Shown here: one piece after another, positions 1-8,375 of the stretch
Numbering within the stretch: the stretch's first letter is position 1
Layout of the letters: every line of letters begins with the position of its first letter
The notes under the pieces: generated by a model
Seen by the model: only the letters and a program-made list of their open reading frames with translations
Told to the model about the DNA's origin: nothing
Database searches by the model: none
Translations under genes and position numbers: made by a program
DNA from: Gemmatimonadales bacterium
GTDB taxonomy: Bacteria > Gemmatimonadota > Gemmatimonadetes > Gemmatimonadales > GWC2-71-9
DNA: 64,000 nt
Reading direction: 5' to 3'
Assembly: GCA_036279355.1 (NCBI GenBank)
Contig: DASUJH010000049.1
Location: forward strand, 47,166-111,165

Positions 1-154
1 AGCCGGCATCGAGCGAGCGCGGCTCGCCGCCGCAGGCGACGAGCACGGTGGCACTCACCGCGCCAAGCACCGCCACGAGGCGGCGGACGCGCCACGTTTG
101 CGGGCCGCGCGCATACCGCTCGATCTCGGGGACGAATCGCTCGCCGACCGCCAT
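1..154 (-). CDS. N-terminus of a putative lipoprotein (partial)
   Basis: A 51-codon reading frame enters from the left edge of the window, with its ATG at 154 on the minus strand. A basic stretch (RVRR) is followed by a hydrophobic segment and the lipobox LVAC, then GGE, which is the pattern of a type II (lipoprotein) signal peptide. About 24 residues precede the basic stretch, which is long, so an internal GTG could be the true start. The mature protein lies outside the window and its function cannot be told. It is divergent from the kinase gene at 335. Confidence 0.55.
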   Translation of the reverse strand, partial: MAVGERFVPEIERYARGPQTWRVRRLVAVLGAVSATVLVACGGEPRSLDAG

Positions 155-334
155 ACCGGACCGCCTCCGTCTCACGCAACCGTGGGAGTTGAAAGTTCAT
201 CCTACATCCCGAATACGGTCCGCGCCAGACGGCCCGGTGTCGAGTTTCCGCCACAGGAGAACTCGGCCGCCGCGACCTGCGGCCGATGGGCTATCGCCAT
301 GCTATTATAGAACGTTCCCGCATCCGAGGCCGTA

Positions 335-2881
335 GTGAGCGACGCGCTCGTCAGCGATACCATCGAGCGACTCCGTCTGACGCTGGCTGACCGATACGCG
401 GTCGACCGGGAGGTCGGCCGCGGCGGCATGGCCACGGTCTTCCTCGCCCACGATCTCCGCCACGACCGCCGGGTGGCGATCAAGGTCCTGCGTCCCGAGC
501 TTTCCGCGTCCCTCGGGGCCGGGCGGTTCCACCGCGAGATCGAGATCGCCGCCCGCTTGCAGCATCCGAACGTCCTGGCGCTCTACGACTCGGGCGATGC
601 GGACGGCCTGCTCTACTACGTCATGCCGTTCGTCGAGGGCGAGTCGCTCCGAGACCGGGTGGACCGGGAGAAGCAGCTCCCGCTCGAGGACGCCATCCGG
701 CTCATCCGCGAGGCGGCCGACGCGCTGGGCTACGCCCACGCCCACGACATCATCCATCGCGACATCAAGCCCGAAAACATCCTGCTCTCCGACGGCCACG
801 CGCTGGTGGCCGACTTCGGCATCGCACGCGCGGTGACCGCCGCGGGCGGCCAGAAGCTCACCGAGACGGGGATGGCGGTGGGCACGCCGTACTACATGAG
901 CCCTGAGCAGGGGATGGGCACCGACCAGGTGGACGCCCGGAGCGACGTGTACAGCCTGGGCTGCGTGCTCTATGAGCTGCTCGCGGGCCAGCCGCCGTTC
1001 ACGGGCCCGAACCCGATGGCGGTGCTCGCCCGCCATTCGCTCGAGGCGGTGCCGAGCCTGCAGATCGTGCGGCAGACGGTGCCGGACGAGGTCGAGGCGA
1101 TCATCGTGAAGGCGCTGGAGAAGACGCCGGCGGACCGATTCCGCAGCATGCAGGAGTTCTCCGAGTCGCTGCGCGACGCGGACTACTCCCGGGTCACCCG
1201 GCGCACGACGGCGCGGATGATCCCGACCGTCGAGCTGCCCGTCACGAAGCCGCCGGAGCGACGCCGGGTCACGCCGCTCCGCATCGCGCTCGCCGCGCTG
1301 GTGGTGGCACTCCTGGCTGGCGGCGGATACGCGGCCTTGCGCGCGCGTCACGCCGCGGCGGCCGCACCGGCGGCGCCGGCGCTCGATCCCAATCGCATTG
1401 CGGTGCTCTACTTCCACGACCAGAGCGGCACCGACTCGCTCCAGTACCTGGCCGACGGCCTCACGGACGCGCTCATCCACGAGCTGAGTCAGGTGAAAGT
1501 GCTCCGGGTCATCTCGCGGAACGGCGTTGCGCCCTACCGAAAGGCCGACGTGGCGCCGGACAGCATCGCGCGGGCGCTCAAAGTGGGGACGATCGTCTCG
1601 GGAACGGTGGCGCAGTCGGCCGGACGGCTCCGGGTGAACGTGGCGCTGGTGAATCCGGCGACGGGCGAAGAAATCGGAAGCAAGACGATCGAGCGGCCGC
1701 GGGCGGAGCTGTTCGCGCTGCAGGACGAGCTGTCGCGCGATGTCTCGCAATTCCTGAGGCAGCGGCTGGGCCGCGAAGTCGCCGCGCTCGAGAGCCGGGC
1801 CGGCACGCGTGACGTGGCCGCGTGGGAGCTGGTGCAGCAGGCGCAGCACCTCACCGACGCGGCCGATTCCCTGGCGGGCGCAGGCGACTCGGCGGCGACC
1901 GAAGACCGGTTGCGCCGCGCCGATTCGCTGCTCGCTCGCGCGCAAAGCGCCGACGAAAGCTGGATCACGCCGGTCGTGGCGCGCGGTTGGCTTGCGTACA
2001 AACATACCCGGCTCTCCGGCGCGATCGAGCGGACGTACTACGACACCTGGTTCACCCGCGGGCTGGATTTCGCTCAGCGCGCCCTCACGATGCAGCCGAA
2101 AGACGCGGACGCGCTCGAGCTCCGCGGCACGCTGCGCTATTGGCGCTGGATCCTGAACCTCGCCCCCGGCGCGGAGGCGGCCAAGCTGTTTTCCGACGCG
2201 GAGGCGGACTTCCGCGCCTCAGTGGCGGCGAATCCCGCGCAGGCCGGCGCCTGGAACGCGCTCAGCCATCTCCTCATGGCCAAGTCGGAGACGGCCGAAG
2301 GCAAGCTCGCGGCGCTCCGCGCGTACGAGGCGGACCCGTATCTCACGAATGCGAACGCGACGGTGTGGCGGCTGTTCCAGGCATCGCTCGACCTCGAGGA
2401 CGGCCCCGAGGCAAACCGCTGGTGCCAGGAAGGGCAGCGGCGCTTCCCGGGCGACGCCCGGTTCGCCGCGTGCCAGCTCTGGCTGTTTGCGCTCAAGGAC
2501 ACCCGCCCCGACATTCCGAAGGCGTGGAAGCTGGCGGACGAATACGTGCAGTTGAGCCCCGCCGATCTCAAGCCCTACCGGAAGCTCGAGGGAGGGATGC
2601 TGGTGGCCATCGCGCTCGCGCGCGCGGGCCTCGCCGACAGCGCGCGGGCCGTGGCCATCCATTCCCGTGGCGACGCCACGGTCGATCAGACCCGCGACCT
2701 CCTCTACATCGAGGCGATCGCCCGCAACATCCTGGGCGACCGGGACGACACGATCCGCCTGCTCCAGACCTGGGTGGCCACCAACCCCCAGCGGCAGGAA
2801 TCGATCGCCAAGGACCAGTCCTGGTACTTCCGCAACCTGGTGAACGACCCCAGGTACAAGGCGCTCGCGGGCGGAAGCTGA
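335..2881 (+). CDS. Transmembrane Ser/Thr protein kinase with TolB-like and TPR region
   Basis: An 848-residue protein starting at a GTG with a short purine stretch upstream. The N-terminal Hanks-type kinase has a glycine loop (GRGGMATVF, about 29-36), the catalytic Lys50 in VAIK, HRDIKPEN with Asp143, and DFG with Asp160, so it should be an active kinase. One membrane span lies near 315-335. Outside it is a TolB/FlgO-like segment (from IAVLYF, about 355-480) and then a long helical region resembling TPRs. This kinase plus TolB-like plus TPR layout is frequent in Gemmatimonadota and Acidobacteria. Substrates are unknown. The PP2C phosphatase at 58795 could reverse its action, but that is inference. 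A TATTAT box at 303-308 is a possible -10 element. Confidence 0.93.
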   Translation: MSDALVSDTIERLRLTLADRYAVDREVGRGGMATVFLAHDLRHDRRVAIKVLRPELSASLGAGRFHREIEIAARLQHPNVLALYDSGDADGLLYYVMPFVEGESLRDRVDREKQLPLEDAIRLIREAADALGYAHAHDIIHRDIKPENILLSDGHALVADFGIARAVTAAGGQKLTETGMAVGTPYYMSPEQGMGTDQVDARSDVYSLGCVLYELLAGQPPFTGPNPMAVLARHSLEAVPSLQIVRQTVPDEVEAIIVKALEKTPADRFRSMQEFSESLRDADYSRVTRRTTARMIPTVELPVTKPPERRRVTPLRIALAALVVALLAGGGYAALRARHAAAAAPAAPALDPNRIAVLYFHDQSGTDSLQYLADGLTDALIHELSQVKVLRVISRNGVAPYRKADVAPDSIARALKVGTIVSGTVAQSAGRLRVNVALVNPATGEEIGSKTIERPRAELFALQDELSRDVSQFLRQRLGREVAALESRAGTRDVAAWELVQQAQHLTDAADSLAGAGDSAATEDRLRRADSLLARAQSADESWITPVVARGWLAYKHTRLSGAIERTYYDTWFTRGLDFAQRALTMQPKDADALELRGTLRYWRWILNLAPGAEAAKLFSDAEADFRASVAANPAQAGAWNALSHLLMAKSETAEGKLAALRAYEADPYLTNANATVWRLFQASLDLEDGPEANRWCQEGQRRFPGDARFAACQLWLFALKDTRPDIPKAWKLADEYVQLSPADLKPYRKLEGGMLVAIALARAGLADSARAVAIHSRGDATVDQTRDLLYIEAIARNILGDRDDTIRLLQTWVATNPQRQESIAKDQSWYFRNLVNDPRYKALAGGS

Positions 2882-2946
2882 GGGAGGTCCCGGGCCGCGC
2901 ACTGGCGCAAACCGCGCTCCGCGGCCATTTTCGGGCACCTCAAACG

Positions 2947-4233
2947 ATGGAATTCTCGATGCTCCGCCGCCTCTGGTTCGCCCCGGGTCTCCTGGTGCTC
3001 GGCCTCGCCGCATGCAGTGAAGGCGATCGGCCAGCGCCCACCGCGCCCGGCTCGCCCAACCTCCTCATCGCCGCCGGCACGACGCTCACCTGCGATGCCA
3101 CGTTCAGATCGATCAAGAGCTTGGCGGGCAAGGAGTTCGTGACGCCCGAGCAGCAGACGGCGGGAGACATAATCAAGCGGATGCAGGCCGGGTTCGCGGC
3201 AAGCGGCAAGGCGGGGGCGACGGGCCCCGGGTTCGAGCTGCTGACACTCCTCGCGAACACGGTGGACGCGGGCCACCAGGCAGGCGGCACCGACCTCGGC
3301 TCGGACCTCGCCAACCAGACGCTTTCGTGCATGGACGTCTCGATCACCCAGGCGATCGACTTCCGCACGCCGCTCGACCCGACCAAGGATGGCGCGTTCG
3401 AGGTGCGCGGAGCCACGGCGGTGCCGGTCGTAACACGGCAGGGCGGCTCGGCGATCGGCATCAAGCCCGGTTCCAACAGCTCGTGGTCCGCGGCGCTCGG
3501 CGTATCGCAGGCGGTGATCTACGCCCAGCCGAACTCGGCGGTGGTGAACGGCATCATCGGCTCGGCGTTCGATTGGGCCACCGCCCCCCTCGTCACCACG
3601 CTGGCCAGCCGCACGCTGGTCCTCGGCATCTGCCAGGAAAGCTCGAAGTCGCTGTTGCAGGAAGACGCGGCTATCGTGCAGTTCGAAGATGCGGGCTTTC
3701 TCGAGACGACCCCCGACCAGAACGGGCGGAAGCTCTGCGGGACGACGCTCGGGGCCGCGGACGGCTTCTCGTCGCCGCTCGCCTTCCTGGGACGCATGCT
3801 CGCCCCCGAGCCGGCGTACGCCGCCGTGCTCAACCCGGGCGGCACCGGCGGACTGGGCAAGGGTTTCAGCACATTCGAGGTGGTGGACGCGGGCAACCTG
3901 CAGCTCGCCTACACCCAGGAGCCGGTGGATGGCACGACGAGCACCAACTTTACGATCAAGCTCAAGGCCACAGCGTCGAACACCGGCGCGCCGATCGAGG
4001 GCGTAGTCGTCACGGTATCAGTGGCGGGAAACAAGGGGAGCTTCACGGTGATGCCCGCCACGCCCAGCGGAACGACGGGCACGGACGGCGTGGCCTCGAT
4101 CACGCTGCAGATCGACAAGCCCGGCGGCTACACGCTCACGGGCACCACCACCGGCATCGTCAACGCGGGAAGCATTCGGAATTATCCGCCGGTAACGGCC
4201 ACGTCGGACCTGTTCAACCTCCAGTTCCCCTGA
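2947..4233 (+). CDS. Lipoprotein with bacterial Ig-like domain
   Basis: A 428-residue protein with a lipoprotein signal peptide: basic start, hydrophobic core, then lipobox LAAC near residue 22. ATG at 2947 is used here; the in-frame ATG at 2959 is equally possible and gives a more typical signal length. The middle is not recognised. The last roughly 100 residues (KLKATASNTGAPIEG to about TLTGTTTG) look like a Big_1/invasin-type Ig-like domain with a 'GTDGVASITLQ' strand pattern. It lies 65 bases after the kinase gene on the same strand and may share its transcript. It is probably anchored in the outer membrane; the role is unknown. Confidence 0.82.
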   Translation: MEFSMLRRLWFAPGLLVLGLAACSEGDRPAPTAPGSPNLLIAAGTTLTCDATFRSIKSLAGKEFVTPEQQTAGDIIKRMQAGFAASGKAGATGPGFELLTLLANTVDAGHQAGGTDLGSDLANQTLSCMDVSITQAIDFRTPLDPTKDGAFEVRGATAVPVVTRQGGSAIGIKPGSNSSWSAALGVSQAVIYAQPNSAVVNGIIGSAFDWATAPLVTTLASRTLVLGICQESSKSLLQEDAAIVQFEDAGFLETTPDQNGRKLCGTTLGAADGFSSPLAFLGRMLAPEPAYAAVLNPGGTGGLGKGFSTFEVVDAGNLQLAYTQEPVDGTTSTNFTIKLKATASNTGAPIEGVVVTVSVAGNKGSFTVMPATPSGTTGTDGVASITLQIDKPGGYTLTGTTTGIVNAGSIRNYPPVTATSDLFNLQFP

Positions 4234-4273
4234 CCGACGCGCGCCGCCGGTGGCTGCGGCGAAGGGCGAAACG

Positions 4274-4302
4274 CGAAGGGCGGCCAACTGGGCCGCCCTT
4301 CG
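4274..4302. terminator. Bidirectional hairpin terminator
   Basis: A perfect 12-bp stem (CGAAGGGCGGCC with its complement) around a 5-base loop lies between two convergent genes, the lipoprotein on plus and argR on minus. There is no long T-run on either side, so its strength is uncertain, but the stem is very stable and sits exactly where both transcripts should end. Confidence 0.7.
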
Positions 4303-4340
4303 TCGTTCCGGGTTCGGGCGCTCTGCGGCCGCGGCGGGCG

Positions 4341-4790
4341 TCAGCGGCCGGCGAGCCGCCGAACGTTCGAGGCCACGCGCCGCTGCGCCTTGGCATCCCC
4401 CACCGCGACAAAGATCGTGTCGTCGCCCGCGATGGTCCCCACCACCTCCGGCCACGCGAGCCGGTCCATCGCCACCGCGACCCGGTTGGCCTCGCCCGGC
4501 GCGGTGTGCACCACCAGCAGATTTTCCCCCACCGGATCCACGGCAAGCGCGCCCTCGGCGATGCGTTGCTCGTCCGGGTCAGTTGCCGTCGCCGCGGCCC
4601 GCGCCGCGCGGCGGTAGGCGCCGTCCACCTTCACCAGCCGGAGCGACGCGATGTCCCGGCTCACGGACGACTGGGTGACGTCCCAGCCCTCCGCGTTCAG
4701 GATATCGGCCAGCTCCTCCTGCGTCGGCACGGCGCGGGTGCTGATGATCTCGAGGATGCGCAGGTGGCGCTTCCGTCGCTCGACGGTCAT
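4341..4790 (-). CDS. argR: Arginine repressor ArgR
   Basis: 149 residues, the usual ArgR length. The N-terminal winged helix contains the typical 'VTQSSVSRDIASL' recognition helix (about 38-50). The C-terminal oligomerisation and arginine-binding domain includes the GTIAGDDTIFVAV segment (about 118-130), with the acidic pair that contacts arginine in the family. The ATG shares one base with the argH stop (TGATG), so the repressor is translated as the last gene of the operon it is expected to control. That arrangement implies autoregulation through the operator near 14000. Confidence 0.95.
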   Translation of the reverse strand: MTVERRKRHLRILEIISTRAVPTQEELADILNAEGWDVTQSSVSRDIASLRLVKVDGAYRRAARAAATATDPDEQRIAEGALAVDPVGENLLVVHTAPGEANRVAVAMDRLAWPEVVGTIAGDDTIFVAVGDAKAQRRVASNVRRLAGR

Positions 4791-6268
4791 CAAGCCCTCC
4801 GGGCGCGGCGCGCAAGCGCGGCGCCCGCGCGAGCAGGACGCCCGCGCGGCCGCACGCGGCCCGCGAGCCGCGCCATGGCCGCATCGAACTTGCGCCGCTC
4901 GCGCGCGCCCCACGCCCGCGCACGCCGGAGCCGCGCGCGCACGGCCGGCAGCGCCAGGTTGCCGAGCCCGCCGCTCGAGCGCCGCCGCGCGATGAGGCGC
5001 CGCGCGGGCGGCGCGGCAAATTCTTCGCCGCGCGCGAGCGCCGCCTTCACCTCGCGATAGGCCGCGCGAAACGGGCGCCCCGCCTCGACCCGGCGCATCA
5101 CCTCGTCGGTGGCGAGCGCGCCGCCGTCGAGCGCCGCCGCCGCGCGCGCCCGGTCGACGCCGACGCGCGGCAGCGCCAGCGCCATCATGTCGAGCATCGC
5201 CTCCGCGCGGTCGAGGCCGCGCATGAGCGGCTCCTTCAGGAGCTGGAAGTCGCGGTGATAGCCACCGGGGAGGCGGGCCTTGAGCTGGAGCACGGCGACG
5301 AGATCGGCATCGAGCGCGGCGGCGCGGCCGCGGGTGAGCTCGAAGAGATCGGGGTTCCGTTTGTGCGGCATGATGCTCGAGCCGGTCGCCAATTCCGCCG
5401 GCAGCACCAGATACCCGAACTCCTCCGCGCTCGAGAGCACGAGGTCCTGCGCCAGCTTGCTCAGCTCGTGGCCGAGCTGGCTGCACCAGAAGAGCGCGGC
5501 GGCCTCGAGTTTGCCGCGGCCGTTCTGCGTCGCGGTGACGGCGTGGTCCACGCTGCCGAAGCCCAGCGCGCGTGCGGTGGCTTCGCGCCGGAGCGGAAGC
5601 GGCACGCCGTAACCCGCCGCACTGCCGAGCGGCGAGCGGTCCACCGCGGTCCAGAGCGCGGGCAGCGCTTCGGCCGTGTCGAGAAGACCCTCGGCGTAGC
5701 CCAGCGCCCACGCGCCCACGGACGACGGCATCGCGCGGCGCTGATGGGTGTAGCCCGGCCAGAGCACGGCGCGGTGCCGTGCGGCAAAGTCGACCAGCGC
5801 CTGAGCAAGGTCGAGCGCCGCCGAGTGCAGCGTGAGCAGGCGGTCCTTGAGATAAAGCCGGAGGTCGCAGGCGATCTGGTCGTTGCGCGAGCGGCCGGTG
5901 TGGAGCCGCTCGCCCGCGCCGGGCGCGCGGCGGGTGAGCCAGTCTTCGACCGCCGTGTGGACATCCTCGTGCGCGGGGCCAACTGCGAGCCTGCCGCGCT
6001 CCGCCGCGGTGAGTGCGGCGCGGAGCCCTGCGCGGAGGCGGCGCGCGTCCGCGTCGGAGATGATGCGCGAGGCGCGGAGTCCCTCGACGTGACCGAGGCT
6101 GCCGAGGAGGTCCCAGCGAAGCAGGCGCGCATCCCAGACGCGGTCTTCGTCCGCGGTGTAGGAGAGCACGCGGACTGCGAGCCCGGAGCCGGCGCCGTCG
6201 CCACCCCAGAGCGTCCGCGCCCGCCTTCGCGTTGCTGGCGCGCGCCGCGCGGCCCGCGCGCGCCGCAT
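4790..6268 (-). CDS. argH: Argininosuccinate lyase
   Basis: 492 residues. Catalyses the last step, argininosuccinate to arginine plus fumarate. The fumarase/lyase signature GSSIMPHKRNPD is present with the catalytic loop Ser, as are the HTGRSRND and EDVH segments of the family. The chosen ATG at 6268 overlaps the argE' stop (TGATG). It puts about 19 Arg/Ala-rich residues before the 'LWGG' that normally opens ArgH, so translation could also begin nearer to that point. The C-terminal part after about residue 400 is unusually Arg- and Ala-rich, which may only reflect the GC content. Confidence 0.93.
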   Translation of the reverse strand: MRRARAARRAPATRRRARTLWGGDGAGSGLAVRVLSYTADEDRVWDARLLRWDLLGSLGHVEGLRASRIISDADARRLRAGLRAALTAAERGRLAVGPAHEDVHTAVEDWLTRRAPGAGERLHTGRSRNDQIACDLRLYLKDRLLTLHSAALDLAQALVDFAARHRAVLWPGYTHQRRAMPSSVGAWALGYAEGLLDTAEALPALWTAVDRSPLGSAAGYGVPLPLRREATARALGFGSVDHAVTATQNGRGKLEAAALFWCSQLGHELSKLAQDLVLSSAEEFGYLVLPAELATGSSIMPHKRNPDLFELTRGRAAALDADLVAVLQLKARLPGGYHRDFQLLKEPLMRGLDRAEAMLDMMALALPRVGVDRARAAAALDGGALATDEVMRRVEAGRPFRAAYREVKAALARGEEFAAPPARRLIARRRSSGGLGNLALPAVRARLRRARAWGARERRKFDAAMARLAGRVRPRGRPARAGAALARRARRA

Positions 6269-7350
6269 CAGCCGGTGCCCTCCAGATATGCCCGCGCCAC
6301 CGCGGCGTAGAACGCGCGCGCCTCGGTCACCTCGGGCAGGTCCACGTACTCGTCGGGCGTGTGCGAGCGGCGACTCGTGCCGGGGCCGCACTTGACGGCG
6401 TCGGCGTGACGGACGAAGACCCAGTCGGAGCAGGTCGGACTGCCGAACCGCCGGCCCTGGGGCCGCACCCGCTCGGCCGCCGCGAGGAGGCGCGAGCCCG
6501 CCGGCGTTTCGCACGGCACCAGCCGCTCCGAGGTCACCACCACCTCCGATTCGAGCGCGCCCCGCATCCGCTCGGCCAGCTCGGCATGGGTCCAGGCGGG
6601 CGTGCTCCGCACGTCGAGCACCGCGCGCGCGGTGGGCGGAGTGACGTTCCGGCTCACACCGGCCTCGAGCATCGTGGGCGTGGCGCTAGCGACACCGAGG
6701 GTGGCATGCGCGCGATCGTCGAAGAGCCGGTCGAGCCGGATGAGGTCGCGCGCGAGGGCAAGCGCGGCGTTGGTGAACGCGCCGCCGGCTCCATCGTCGC
6801 CCGCGTACCCCGCGTGGCGCTGGTCGCCACGCGCGACGAGATCCACCATCATGAGCCCGCGCTGCGCCACGGCGATGTCGAGGTTGGTGGGCTCGCCCAC
6901 GATTGCCGCGTCGATGCTGCCGGTGCGCCCGACGGCCTGCTCCATCGACGTGTGCCTGGTCTCCTCGCCGTAGCCCAGAATCACGAGCAGCCGGCCGGCC
7001 GCTGGAGCGGGCCCCGCGGCGAGATCGCGCGCGGCAAAGAGCATGGCGGCCACCGACGCCTTGGCGTCGCCCGAGCCGCGGCCGTAGAGACGCTCGCCCT
7101 CGACGGTCGGGACGAACGGATCGCGGGTCCAGCTGGCGCCGGGCGGTACGGTATCGAGGTGGGAGACGAACGCGAGGGTCGGCCCGGGCGCGCGGCCGCG
7201 CACGTCGATGCGCACCGACGTCTCGTCGCGCACCGCGTCCAGTCCCCAGCCGCACGCGGTGCGCTCGATGAAGCCGGCTATCGCCTCCTCGGTGCCGCTC
7301 ACCGAGGGAATCGCCACCAGCTCCGCGAGCAGGGCGATCTCATCCCGCAA
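6268..7350 (-). CDS. argE: M20-family deacylase, probable N-acylcitrulline deacetylase (ArgE')
   Basis: 360 residues with a TTG start preceded by GGGGTGG, overlapping the end of argB by 11 bases. The M20/ArgE-DapE metal motifs are complete: SHLDT, GRGSGDAK, the catalytic YGEE pair, GEPTN, and a late HTPDEY histidine. ArgE/DapE enzymes remove acyl groups from ornithine, citrulline, lysine or diaminopimelate. Because the operon's carbamoyltransferase belongs to the N-acyl-ornithine class, the likely substrate is N-acetyl- (or N-succinyl-) citrulline. That is inference from context; sequence alone cannot separate it from acetylornithine deacetylase or LysK. Confidence 0.85.
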   Translation of the reverse strand: MRDEIALLAELVAIPSVSGTEEAIAGFIERTACGWGLDAVRDETSVRIDVRGRAPGPTLAFVSHLDTVPPGASWTRDPFVPTVEGERLYGRGSGDAKASVAAMLFAARDLAAGPAPAAGRLLVILGYGEETRHTSMEQAVGRTGSIDAAIVGEPTNLDIAVAQRGLMMVDLVARGDQRHAGYAGDDGAGGAFTNAALALARDLIRLDRLFDDRAHATLGVASATPTMLEAGVSRNVTPPTARAVLDVRSTPAWTHAELAERMRGALESEVVVTSERLVPCETPAGSRLLAAAERVRPQGRRFGSPTCSDWVFVRHADAVKCGPGTSRRSHTPDEYVDLPEVTEARAFYAAVARAYLEGTG

Positions 7351-8275
7351 GGTCCACCCCGATGTACGTCGCCTTCTCCTTGCGGCCCACGATCATCGTG
7401 CCGCAGCCGGCGCCGGTAAATACCTCGAGCAGGAGCGCGTCGGGCGCGCGGCCGTTCACGATGTGGGTGCGCTCGACGCCGCTCGTCGCGGCGCGGATGC
7501 ACGCCTCCACCTTGGGCCGCATGCCGCCCGCGAGCGCGCCGCTCGCCATGAGCCCGGCGAGATCGTCGGGATCGGCGAAGGTGACGAGGGTGGAGGGATC
7601 GTTCCGGTCGCGCAGCACGCCGGGGGCGCCGGTGAGAAAGATGAGCTTCTGCGCGCCGAGCGCCACGGCGAGCGCCTCGGCCACGGTGTCGCCGTTCACG
7701 TTGTACACCGCGCCGTCCTCGTCTCCCGCAAGGCAGGCGACCACGGGGACGAACCGCGCGCCCATGAGCGTCGTGAGGATGCGCGGGTCCACCCGATCGA
7801 TGTCGCCCACGTGGCCGTAGTCCACCTCGCGCGAGCGGCCATCGTCGTCCACCGCCGCGACGCGCGGCCGGCGGTGCGCGGTGATGAGATCGGCGTCGAC
7901 GCCCGAGAGCCCGACCGCCTGCACCCGGTGCGCGCGGAGCGCGGCGAGGAGATCGACGTTGAGCGAGCCCGCGTACACCATCTTGGCCACCTCGAGCGCC
8001 GCGTCGTCGGTGACGCGGCGTCCGGCCACCATCACGGGCTCGTGGCCGAGCCTCCGGCTCAGCGCGGTGGCCTGCGGGCCCCCGCCGTGCACCACGACGA
8101 TCCGGATGCTGAGCGACGAGAGCAGGGCGAGCTGCGCCGAGACCTGGTCGCGCACGCCGGGATCGCCCAGCACGTCGCCGCCCAGCTTCACGACGAACAC
8201 CTGGTCGCGGTACGCGCGGACATAGTTGAGGGCGCCCTTGAGGCCGGCGATGCCCTTCGTGGTATCGATGGTCAT
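7340..8275 (-). CDS. argB: Acetylglutamate kinase
   Basis: 311 residues of the amino-acid kinase family. The N-terminal FVVKLGGD and VVVHGGGPQ glycine motifs bind the phosphates, NVNGDTVAEALA matches the substrate and nucleotide region, and ALAGGMRPKV is the usual C-terminal ATP-site motif. It phosphorylates N-acetylglutamate in the second step of arginine synthesis. The ATG at 8275 follows a 67-base gap after argF', the only real gap inside the operon. I do not see the N-terminal helix typical of strongly arginine-inhibited kinases, so feedback control cannot be judged. An N-succinylglutamate kinase role is possible if the pathway uses succinyl groups. Confidence 0.92.
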   Translation of the reverse strand: MTIDTTKGIAGLKGALNYVRAYRDQVFVVKLGGDVLGDPGVRDQVSAQLALLSSLSIRIVVVHGGGPQATALSRRLGHEPVMVAGRRVTDDAALEVAKMVYAGSLNVDLLAALRAHRVQAVGLSGVDADLITAHRRPRVAAVDDDGRSREVDYGHVGDIDRVDPRILTTLMGARFVPVVACLAGDEDGAVYNVNGDTVAEALAVALGAQKLIFLTGAPGVLRDRNDPSTLVTFADPDDLAGLMASGALAGGMRPKVEACIRAATSGVERTHIVNGRAPDALLLEVFTGAGCGTMIVGRKEKATYIGVDLAG

Positions 8276-8294
8276 TCGGGCTCCGTGATGGGGC

Positions 8295-8375
8295 GGACAG
8301 GCGGTCGGGCGGTCGGGCGGTCGCTGACTCCGATGCGGTGGATCACCGACTGCCGGACCGCCCGACCGCCGGTCC
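8295..8375. repeat. Imperfect inverted repeat across the argF'-argB junction
   Basis: The arm at 8295-8318 and the arm at 8352-8375 are complementary at 22 of 24 positions, separated by 33 bases. The arms are built from the tandem motif GGTCGGGC. The right arm lies inside the last codons of argF', and the argF' stop is in the loop. It could act as an mRNA processing or attenuation stem between two operon genes, or be a REP-like element. No T-run follows, so it is not an ordinary terminator. Confidence 0.6.

Noticed and set aside
1822..2946. Upstream extension of the lipoprotein frame across the kinase gene
   Set aside because: It lies in another frame of the kinase coding region, is Arg/Ala-rich, and a good ATG with signal peptide follows at 2947 or 2959.
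8295..8375. Rho-independent terminator within the arg operon
   Set aside because: No T-run on the minus-strand side, and the downstream genes are tightly linked parts of the same pathway.
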